This document shows, in pieces, positions 27,028 to 32,459 of a stretch of 32,459 nucleotides of DNA (the stretch's first letter is position 1; each line of letters begins with the position of its first letter). The notes below the pieces were generated by a model. The model saw only the letters and a list, made by a program, of their open reading frames with translations, was not told the DNA's origin and made no database searches. The position numbers and the translations under genes were made by a program. This DNA is from Clostridia bacterium (GTDB lineage: Bacteria; Bacillota; Clostridia; Christensenellales; Aristaeellaceae), in contig JAGBDL010000031.1 of NCBI GenBank assembly GCA_017937505.1, forward strand, positions 1 to 32,459, in the 5' to 3' direction.

Positions 27028-27498
27028 TCACTTACGGTACTTGGCGATGATGTCCGGGATCTGATCCGGGGTCAGACGGCCGTACACGTCGTCGTTGATC
27101 ATCATGACCGGCGCCAGACCGCAGGCGCCCAGGCAGCGGGTGGCGTTCAGGGTGAACAGGCCGTCCGGCGTGGTGCGGCCGGCCGGCACGCCGAGCACCT
27201 CCTCCAGCTTGTCCAGCACCTGCTGGCTGCCCTTGACGTAGCACGCGGTGCCCAGGCACACGCTGATGATGTACTGGCCCTTGGGCTCCAGGTTGAACTG
27301 GGCGTAAAACGTGGCCACGCCGTAGATATCGCTGACCGGAATATCCAGCTCCTTGGCGATGTAGTTCTGGACCTCCTCCGGCAGATAGCCGAAGATATCC
27401 TGAGCCCTCTGCATGATCGGCATCAGTGCGCCCGGCTCGTTTCTGAGCTCGTCGATCACCTTCTGCAAGGCCTCGAACTTTTCCTTCTCGAGAGACAT
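27028..27498 (-). CDS. hndA: Hydrogenase NuoE-like [2Fe-2S] subunit (HndA/HydC)
   Basis: A 156-residue NuoE-family subunit. A helical N-terminal part (GALMPIMQRAQDIFGYLPEE) is followed by a thioredoxin-like [2Fe-2S] domain with CLGTACYVKGS and ATRCLGACGLAPV, giving all four ligand cysteines. It passes electrons between the NuoF-like subunit and the catalytic subunit. The ATG at 27498 is preferred; AAGGGGG lies ten bases upstream. A TTG at 27507 would be too close to that site. First gene of the downstream hydrogenase operon, with its own extended -10 promoter. Confidence 0.95.
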   Translation of the reverse strand: MSLEKEKFEALQKVIDELRNEPGALMPIMQRAQDIFGYLPEEVQNYIAKELDIPVSDIYGVATFYAQFNLEPKGQYIISVCLGTACYVKGSQQVLDKLEEVLGVPAGRTTPDGLFTLNATRCLGACGLAPVMMINDDVYGRLTPDQIPDIIAKYRK

Positions 27499-27527
27499 GT
27501 CGTACAAACCCCCTTAATGCTCGCTGT

Positions 27528-27545
27528 TTGACATAAAGTTATCAA
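27528..27545. promoter_or_regulatory. Candidate Rex-type operator at the hnd promoter
   Basis: On the minus strand TTGATAACTTTATGTCAA is an 18-base imperfect palindrome with half-sites TTGATAA and TTGACAT and a four-base centre. That is the layout of Rex sites (TTGTTAA-N4-TTAACAA in clostridia). It lies about +8 to +25 from the inferred transcription start, a position suited to repression. Rex binding is inferred. Confidence 0.4.
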
Positions 27546-27559
27546 TACGAAGACGATCT

Positions 27560-27568
27560 ATTATATCA
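27560..27568 (-). promoter_or_regulatory. Extended -10 promoter of hndA
   Basis: TGATATAAT on the minus strand (27568-27560). No clear -35 box is present 17 bases upstream. Confidence 0.6.
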
Positions 27569-27640
27569 TACACGTCTGTCGTTAGCCTACACTAATTCCC
27601 AGATTTCGACAAAACATGCAGAATAATATGCCAAATTTTA

Positions 27641-28345
27641 TCATGAATGCCCCGCAATCGTCTCAAAAACGGCCGTCACGCTTCGCTCCCGCGCATGAAG
27701 CGCGAACTGCGGCTCCAGAATGTTTTCCAGATAATGCGCGTCCGAGGACTCCAGCAGGCGGTATCCGTCCAGATTGACCGGCGGCATTGTGACTTTTTTG
27801 GAAATCTCCAGCGCGTCGTAGTGCACGTTCTCCGGCAGGAAGCCCAGCGCGTTCAGCACGCCGTTGCTGCCCCGGTTGATGTGCGCCGGCACGCACAGGC
27901 CGCCCGCCTCCCGGATGCGCCCGGCGCATTCCTCAAAGCTCAGGTCCAGCGCGCTGATGAGCAGCCGCTCCTCCACCGCGATCTCCTCATCCTGCGCGTT
28001 CATCACCTGCTGGCGGCCGAAGAACTTCTCGTTGTTGGGAATCGGCGGCAGGTGCCGGTAGATCTCCTCCCCGAACGCTGTGCATTCCTCCACGGTTCGA
28101 AAGTAGCACAGCATGTGCGCCTCCTCCTTCGTGGTCAGCTCCATGCCCGGCAGCAGCAGCACGTTCATCATGTCCGCCGCCTCCTTGATGGCCGGCAGGT
28201 TGCGCGCGCTGTTGTGGTCGCACACCGCGATCACGTCCAGCTGCTTGATGAACGCCATGCCCACGATGTTGTTGGGCGTCATCAGCGCGTCGCCGCAGGG
28301 CGAGAGGCAGGAGTGGATGTGCAGGTCGCAAAAGAGGCTCTTCAT
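27641..28345 (-). CDS. PHP-domain phosphoesterase-like protein
   Basis: A 234-residue PHP protein. DLHIHSCLSPCGD (residues 7-19) and VCDHNSARN (about 41-49) are the first two metal motifs; later ligands appear in LPGMELTT, VPAHINRG and SSDAHYLENI. PHP enzymes are metal-dependent phosphoesterases. This version belongs to a group found with DRTGG and HydS genes near [FeFe] hydrogenases; its substrate is unknown. AAAGGG lies nine bases before the ATG. The start is six bases from the stop of the DRTGG gene. No terminator is seen after it, so transcripts may run on into hndA. Confidence 0.9.
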   Translation of the reverse strand: MKSLFCDLHIHSCLSPCGDALMTPNNIVGMAFIKQLDVIAVCDHNSARNLPAIKEAADMMNVLLLPGMELTTKEEAHMLCYFRTVEECTAFGEEIYRHLPPIPNNEKFFGRQQVMNAQDEEIAVEERLLISALDLSFEECAGRIREAGGLCVPAHINRGSNGVLNALGFLPENVHYDALEISKKVTMPPVNLDGYRLLESSDAHYLENILEPQFALHARERSVTAVFETIAGHS

Positions 28346-28350
28346 GGCGC

Positions 28351-28698
28351 TCAGCCCTTTTTCGCCGGGGCCACGCCGTTTTCGGCCAGCAGCATCACCA
28401 GCTCGTAGGCCGTGCGGTCGCTCGAGAGCAGGATGATGTCCTCGTCCTTCGCCTTGGCGACGATCGGCGCCTCCACGGGCAGGCTTTCCGGGATGATGAC
28501 GCACGCGAAATCCAGCAGCGCCGCCACGGCGATCACGTTCATGTGCGCCTGCACGGTGATCCAGGCCATGTCCGCCTGGCCGCGGCCCATGACGTGACTG
28601 AGCAGATCGCAGGTGTAGCCGCAGGCAATCTCGCGGTCCTCATAGGGGCCCGTCAGGCACTTTGCGCCGGAAATCCTCTCAAAATCCGAAACCTTCAT
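28351..28698 (-). CDS. DRTGG-domain protein
   Basis: A 115-residue protein starting MKVSDFERISGAKCLTGPYEDREI and ending SSDRTAYELVMLLAENGV. The fold and the SDRTAYE stretch match the DRTGG domain, found alone or with CBS domains and in regulatory contexts. It sits two bases after the HydS stop and six before the PHP start, so translation is coupled. Function is unknown. A second DRTGG-like gene occurs at the head of the same operon (30539-30889). Confidence 0.85.
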   Translation of the reverse strand: MKVSDFERISGAKCLTGPYEDREIACGYTCDLLSHVMGRGQADMAWITVQAHMNVIAVAALLDFACVIIPESLPVEAPIVAKAKDEDIILLSSDRTAYELVMLLAENGVAPAKKG

Positions 28699-28700
28699 CC

Positions 28701-30077
28701 TTATTGTTCGTCTCCTTCCTCGTCATCGCTCCTGAGCTTCTCCTGCATCTCCCTGAGCCTCGCCGTATCCTGCGGGGTGTTAAAGCGCGTGCTGGCGCCC
28801 AGCGTCACCATCTCCGCGGCCAGGGAATTGATGCGGTCGTTGAGGCGGAACACGCAGTTGAGCTCGTTGGCAAATCCGTTTTCGATGTCCTCCGCCAGCG
28901 CGCGGCACGTCGGCGAGCCGCAGGAGCCGCAGTCATAGCCGGGCAGGCCCTGCGTCAGGCGCTCGATGCGCTCCTCGCGCTCAATGCGTTCCTTCATCGT
29001 GCCGACCAGCTGCATGGCGTCGCTCGGCTCGATTTCCTTCGTCAGGCGCAGGGTGTGCACCGCGTCCTCAAAGACCTCCCTGCGCTGCACCGTCTTCAGC
29101 GTCGTCCGGTTCATCACGCTGCGCAGGCGGTTCTTGGCCACAAAGCTGTTTTCCACCGTCAGCGGGCCGCCCAGACAGCCGTTGACGCAGGCCAGCCCTT
29201 CAAAGTAGGTCAGGTTGCGGAAGCGCGCATTCTCGATCGCCTCCAGCACGTTCATCACGTTCTCGATGCCGTCCACGCACAGCGCGCTCTTGATGCCCAC
29301 GGCCTCCGCCTCGCCGCCGGGCACCGCCCACTTGATGCCCACCACACTCGCGCGGTCGATCTCCAGCGGCGTAAAGCCCTCCTTCAGGAACACGCGCATC
29401 TGCGTGTACACGTCCTTGATCGCAATCACGCCGTCCACATAGGATTTTTCAAGGCCGGCGGGCGAGCGGACCGCCGTCATCTTCGCCGCGCAGGGCGTGA
29501 TGAAGAACGCGCCCACATCGGCGATATCCACGCCGTGCTTCTGCGCGTACTCCTCCTTGGCGATCTTGGCCGCCGCCTCCATGGGCGAAACGAAGTCGAT
29601 CACGTTGTCCAGCAGCGCGGGGAAATTGACCTGAATCAGCCGCACGATGGCCGGACAGGCGGAGGAAATCACGGGCTTGGGCCGGTCCTCCTCGCGCATC
29701 GCGCGGCTGATCGCATAGGACACGATCTCCGCGCCGCGCGCGACCTCGAACACATCGACAAAGCCCAGCCGGAACAGCGATGCGATGATCGGCTCCGGCT
29801 GATGCACGCCCTGGAACTGCGCGTACAGCGTCGGCGCGGGCAGGGCGATCGGGTATTTGAACCGCCTGATGGAATCCAGCGGATCGGTCACGGCCACCTT
29901 GGCATGGCTTTCGCAGACCTTGATGCACTCGCCGCAGTCGATGCAGCGCTCCGGAAGGATCGTCGCCTTGTTGTTTCTGATTCGGATGGCCTCCGTTGGA
30001 CATCGCTTCAGACACGTCGTGCAGCCCTTGCATTTGTCCTTGTCAAGCCGCACGGAATGATAGTAGATTTCCTGCAA
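28701..30077 (-). CDS. Sensory [FeFe]-hydrogenase-like protein (HydS-like)
   Basis: A 458-residue iron-sulfur protein. It has an N-terminal two-cluster ferredoxin domain (CKGCTTCLKRCPTEA, CIDCGECIKVC), then a hydrogenase H-domain with altered motifs: SSACPAIVRL near 136 (for TSCCPxW), TPCAAKM near 192 and LACVNGCLGGP near 294. The cluster cysteines are kept, but Ala replaces the cysteine used for proton transfer, and the third motif lacks the usual GGGxP. This fits putative sensory hydrogenases such as Thermotoga HydS. A C-terminal cluster domain follows (DCGSCGSPTCRALAEDI near 379), then a coiled coil. The start codon is TTG, with GGGAGG nine bases upstream. It probably senses H2 or redox state. 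Confidence 0.9.
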   Translation of the reverse strand: MQEIYYHSVRLDKDKCKGCTTCLKRCPTEAIRIRNNKATILPERCIDCGECIKVCESHAKVAVTDPLDSIRRFKYPIALPAPTLYAQFQGVHQPEPIIASLFRLGFVDVFEVARGAEIVSYAISRAMREEDRPKPVISSACPAIVRLIQVNFPALLDNVIDFVSPMEAAAKIAKEEYAQKHGVDIADVGAFFITPCAAKMTAVRSPAGLEKSYVDGVIAIKDVYTQMRVFLKEGFTPLEIDRASVVGIKWAVPGGEAEAVGIKSALCVDGIENVMNVLEAIENARFRNLTYFEGLACVNGCLGGPLTVENSFVAKNRLRSVMNRTTLKTVQRREVFEDAVHTLRLTKEIEPSDAMQLVGTMKERIEREERIERLTQGLPGYDCGSCGSPTCRALAEDIENGFANELNCVFRLNDRINSLAAEMVTLGASTRFNTPQDTARLREMQEKLRSDDEEGDEQ

Positions 30078-30117
30078 TGCACTTCGCCTCCCGCCTGCAT
30101 GCCCGGAAACGGGCCTG

Positions 30118-30534
30118 TCAGATGTTGAAGATCATGGAGATATCAGTTCCCTCCCCCACGACGGAGGAGATGTGGAAGTCGTCGGCGTTGCGCTTCATGT
30201 TCGGCAGGCCCATGCCCGCGCCGAAGCCCATGTTGCGCACCTCGTTGCTAGCCGTGGACCAGCCCTCGGTCATGGCCTTGTCAATGTCCGGAATACCCGG
30301 GCCCACGTCGCGCGCGCGCACCAGAATGCGGTCCTCGGAAATCTCAAAGTCGATCTGTCCGCCGTCGGAATGGATCACCAGATTGATCTCCGCCTCATAG
30401 GTGCACACGGACACGCGGCGCATGATGCTGCTGGGAATGCCCAGACGCTTCATGTGGCGCTTGATGCGCGCGGAGACGTCGCCCGCGCACGTCATGTCGT
30501 CCGCCTTCACCGGATAGGTTTCCTTAATAATCAT
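30118..30534 (-). CDS. RsbW-like ATP-binding protein (anti-sigma factor/kinase fold)
   Basis: A 138-residue GHKL ATPase. YEAEINLVIHSDGGQ is the N box, VRARDVGPGIPDID the G1 box, and NMGFGAGMGLPNMKRNADDF the G2 lid. This matches the anti-sigma regulatory factor (Ser/Thr kinase) group represented by RsbW and SpoIIAB. Its partner is not known. Within the HydS operon it could pass the HydS signal on by phosphorylation or binding. GGGGTGAG lies before the ATG, which is four bases after the stop of the DRTGG gene. About 40 bases separate its stop from the TTG start of the HydS gene. Confidence 0.88.
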   Translation of the reverse strand: MIIKETYPVKADDMTCAGDVSARIKRHMKRLGIPSSIMRRVSVCTYEAEINLVIHSDGGQIDFEISEDRILVRARDVGPGIPDIDKAMTEGWSTASNEVRNMGFGAGMGLPNMKRNADDFHISSVVGEGTDISMIFNI

Positions 30535-30538
30535 ACGC

Positions 30539-30889
30539 TCACCCCAGTTCAACCGGTCGGAGGCCGGCCATGTACAGCCTTGCGCAGGCCTCGAACATCG
30601 TGTATGGCGTCTTGAGCGCCGGCAGGCCGATCTCCCTGGCCAGCGCCAGCGCGTCGCCGAGCGGCTCCTTGTCGCGCACAAAGACGACGCAGGGCACGTC
30701 GAGCATCTCGCAGGTGCGCACGCTCTGGCTGTTGACCAGGCCGGTCAACAGCAGCGTGTCCTCCGTCACGCACGCCAGCACGTCGCTCATCATGTCCGAG
30801 GCAAAGGCGGTGCTGATCTCCCGCTGGCCCTCCTCCGGGCAGCTGAGCCATTTCGCATCGAGTACCGTCGCAATCTCCTGAATGGTCAT
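30539..30889 (-). CDS. DRTGG-domain protein, first gene of the sensory operon
   Basis: A 116-residue protein starting MTIQEIATVLDAKWLSCPEE with strands LACVTEDTLLLTGLVNSQSV and CVVFVRDKEPL, which fit a DRTGG-type domain. It is similar in plan to 28351-28698 but not a recent duplicate. GGGAGGAAAGAGG directly precedes the ATG at 30889; a longer start at 30907 would overlap this site. Encoded first in the DRTGG-ATPase-HydS-DRTGG-PHP unit. Confidence 0.82.
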   Translation of the reverse strand: MTIQEIATVLDAKWLSCPEEGQREISTAFASDMMSDVLACVTEDTLLLTGLVNSQSVRTCEMLDVPCVVFVRDKEPLGDALALAREIGLPALKTPYTMFEACARLYMAGLRPVELG

Positions 30890-30921
30890 CCTCTTTCCTC
30901 CCGGCAATTCCCAGTATACCT

Positions 30922-30938
30922 CTGTGAATTATGCACAA
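30922..30938. promoter_or_regulatory. Imperfect palindrome at the sensory operon promoter, possible operator
   Basis: CTGTGAATTATGCACAA has half-sites CTGTGAA and TTGTGCA around an odd centre. The half-sites resemble Rex-type TTGTnAA, but the total is 17 rather than 18 bases. It lies about +11 to +27 from the inferred start, as does the candidate at 27528-27545. Confidence 0.3.
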
Positions 30939-30955
30939 ATTCAATTCATGAGCTT

Positions 30956-30984
30956 ATTATACTTTATCTTTTCGTCTCTGTCTA
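30956..30984 (-). promoter_or_regulatory. Sigma-A promoter of the sensory operon
   Basis: TAGACA (30984-30979), a 17-base spacer and TATAAT (30961-30956) on the minus strand. It is divergent from the amidohydrolase promoter. Confidence 0.8.
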
Positions 30985-31036
30985 CGGCTTCAAAACTAAA
31001 TATTTTTATATCAATTCCACAGAATACAGGAGGCCG

Positions 31037-31065
31037 TTGAAAGCGGGCTGCAAGCCTGCTATAAT
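31037..31065 (+). promoter_or_regulatory. Sigma-A promoter of the amidohydrolase gene
   Basis: TTGAAA (31037-31042), a 17-base spacer and TATAAT (31060-31065) with TG just upstream (TGCTATAAT). The spacer contains the small inverted repeat GGCT-GCA-AGCC, which could bind a regulator. Confidence 0.85.
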
Positions 31066-31096
31066 ACAGGATATCAAAACAGACCCTGAGGGAAGG

Positions 31097-32284
31097 ATGG
31101 ATCGCACCATGAATTATGCAGAACGCGCACAGGCGCTGCGGGCGGAAACCGTCGCCCATCGCCGTTATTTTCACACCAACGCCGAGGTCGGCCTGAACAT
31201 GCCCAAGGCGCAGGCCTATGTGCTTGAGACGCTCCGGGCGCTGGGCATCGCCTGCCAGCCCTGCGGCCACGGCGTGAGCGCCACCATCGGGCATGGCGGC
31301 AAGGTCATCCTGCTGCGCGCGGACATGGATGCGCTGCCCATGCCCGAGGAGAGCGGCGAGTCCTTCGCCTGCCCGACCGGCACGGAGGCGCACGCCTGCG
31401 GCCACGACTTCCACGCCGCCATGCTGCTCACCGCGGCCAAAATGCTCAAGGAGAACGAGGACAGCCTGCAGGGCACGGTCAAGCTCATGTTCCAGCCGGC
31501 GGAGGAGACCTTCGAGGGTGCCAAGGACATGATCGCAAACGGCATTCTGGACAATCCGCCGGTTGACGCCGCGCTGGCCTACCACGTCACCAGCGGCCAG
31601 ATACCCCTGGGATTGTACATGTACAACGCCACCGGCGCGATGATGTTCTCCGTGGACGGCTTCCGCATCACCGTCAAGGGCCGCGGCGCGCACGGCGCCT
31701 ATCCGCATTTCTCCGTCGATCCCATCAACATCGGCGTACACGTCTACCTCGCACTTGAGGCGCTCATCGCCCGCGAGGCCGACCCGAACAAGGCCTGCGT
31801 GATGACCATCGGCCACTTTGAGGCCGGCTCCGCCGCCAACATCATTCCGGATACCGCCACGCTGGAGGGCACCCTGCGCACCAACGACAAGGCCTCCCGC
31901 GAGCTGCTCGTGCGCCGCATGAAGGAGGTCGCCGCCCGAACCGCCGAGGTCTACGGCGGCACGGCCGAAATCACCATGCTCTCCGAGGTGCCGCCGCTGG
32001 TCTGCGATCCCAAGCTGACGAATGAGATCGTGGGCTACATGCAGGCGCTGAATCTCCCCGGCGCGGCGCCGTACCCGGGCGCGTCCGCCAGCGCGTCGGA
32101 GGACTTCGCCACCATCGCCGAGCGCGTGCCCAGCGCGTTCATGTACCTGTCCGCCGGCTTCCTCGACGAGCGCGGCAAGGCCCCCGCGCACAACCCGAAG
32201 GTGCGCTTCAACGAGGACGTGCTGCCCACCGGCGCGGCGTACCTGGCGCACTGCGCCACCGAGTGGCTCGCACATCACGCCTAA
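31097..32284 (+). CDS. M20-family amidohydrolase/peptidase (M20D type)
   Basis: A 395-residue (from 31097) or 391-residue (from 31109) metal-dependent hydrolase of the aminoacylase/hippurate hydrolase group. Typical motifs are LLRADMDALPMPE, EAHACGHDFHAAM (Cys and His metal ligands), KLMFQPAEETFEGA (catalytic Glu pair), AYHVTSG and APAHNPKVRFNEDVL (last His). A dimerisation-domain stretch, KGRGAHGAYPHFSVDPIN, is also clear. It cleaves N-acyl amino acids or related amides; the substrate is not decided by sequence. Of the two ATGs, 31097 follows GAGGG closely (four bases) and 31109 follows AAGGA at 11 bases, so the start is uncertain. Repeat copy H follows its stop. Confidence 0.93.
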   Translation: MDRTMNYAERAQALRAETVAHRRYFHTNAEVGLNMPKAQAYVLETLRALGIACQPCGHGVSATIGHGGKVILLRADMDALPMPEESGESFACPTGTEAHACGHDFHAAMLLTAAKMLKENEDSLQGTVKLMFQPAEETFEGAKDMIANGILDNPPVDAALAYHVTSGQIPLGLYMYNATGAMMFSVDGFRITVKGRGAHGAYPHFSVDPINIGVHVYLALEALIAREADPNKACVMTIGHFEAGSAANIIPDTATLEGTLRTNDKASRELLVRRMKEVAARTAEVYGGTAEITMLSEVPPLVCDPKLTNEIVGYMQALNLPGAAPYPGASASASEDFATIAERVPSAFMYLSAGFLDERGKAPAHNPKVRFNEDVLPTGAAYLAHCATEWLAHHA

Positions 32285-32297
32285 GTCACTCTGACCA

Positions 32298-32459
32298 GCG
32301 CGAAGCGAAGAAGGGGTTTGAGGGACCGGAGCCTGCCGCGCCCAGTGGGCGAAACAGGCAGGCGGAGCGTCGGGAATCGCAAGGAGTGCCTGATGGCGCG
32401 ACTATACGAGTTCCCCGGATTGAAATCCCCAAGCGGGGTTTGGGGCCTGCGGCCCCAAC
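32298..32459 (+). repeat. Two-hairpin interspersed repeat, copy H, with module in hairpin 1 (reaches window end)
   Basis: The plus strand starts 14 bases after the amidohydrolase stop: GCGCGAAGCGAAGAAGGG, then TTTGAGGG, the inserted module, TTGAAATCCCCAA (other arm of hairpin 1), GCGGGGTTTGGGGCCTGCGG and CCCCAAC. Orientation again follows the upstream gene. Confidence 0.85.
32324..32419 (+). mobile_element. Nested 96-bp structured module inside repeat copy H
   Basis: It begins GACCGGAGCCTG and ends GAGTTCCCCGGA. Stems seen are GCCTG..CAGGC enclosing CGCCC-AGT-GGGCG, and GTGCC-TGAT-GGCGC. It is a close relative of the modules at 7252-7347 and 5759-5856. Confidence 0.6.

Overview
The window looks like chromosomal DNA of a high-GC member of the Clostridia, probably an uncultured gut or rumen lineage (Christensenellales-like is a guess). 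Supporting signs are a T-box leader in front of ileS, AGGAGG-type ribosome binding sites, TTGACA/TATAAT-type promoters with 17-nt spacers, an electron-bifurcating [FeFe]-hydrogenase operon and many secreted SH3/YkuD-type proteins. No rRNA, tRNA, CRISPR array, phage gene or transposase gene was seen. Most genes lie on the minus strand. || Layout. 155-5698 (minus): a secreted protein with a possible papain-like triad, a FUSC/ArAE-type membrane protein, a CHAP + peptidoglycan-binding + L,D-transpeptidase protein, an RluA-type pseudouridine synthase and an RlmI-like methyltransferase. 5912-10959 (minus): a divergent family-4 glycosidase-like protein, then ileS with its T-box leader and promoter. 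11010-14183 (minus): three consecutive secreted proteins of unknown function. 14334-21177 (mixed strands): rarA, an MFS transporter with a structured leader, a GNAT acetyltransferase, an ANTAR regulator with a degenerate receiver domain, a class-V cysteine desulfurase divergent from a DUF3343 (Se/S carrier-like) protein, and endonuclease III. 21351-22345: a 46-residue membrane-type small protein with its own promoter and terminator, then an AlkD-like protein. 22457-30984 (minus): the hydrogenase locus, in two transcription units. The upstream one encodes DRTGG, RsbW-like ATPase, sensory HydS-like [FeFe] protein, DRTGG and PHP proteins. The downstream one encodes HndA, a histidine-kinase-type ATPase, HndB, HndC and HndD. 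31037-32284 (plus): an M20 amidohydrolase. || How the genes work together. HndABCD should form a soluble NAD(P)/ferredoxin-linked [FeFe] hydrogenase. The HydS/DRTGG/ATPase/PHP set matches the sensory cassette that accompanies such hydrogenases in Clostridia and Thermotogae. Rex-like imperfect palindromes sit just downstream of both -10 boxes, which suggests shared redox control. || The most unusual feature is a family of about 65-85 bp interspersed repeats, eight copies in the window, made of two hairpins and a conserved GCGAAGCG-AGAAGGG end. Seven lie between genes, usually starting just after a stop codon, in the orientation of the flanking transcript; the eighth (19976) lies in a 5' leader. 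Three copies carry a second, 96-98 bp structured module inserted next to the GGG arm of one of the two hairpins. The module's own stems show compensatory base changes. It looks like a small non-coding mobile cassette that targets repeat hairpins, and it is the best candidate here for something undescribed.
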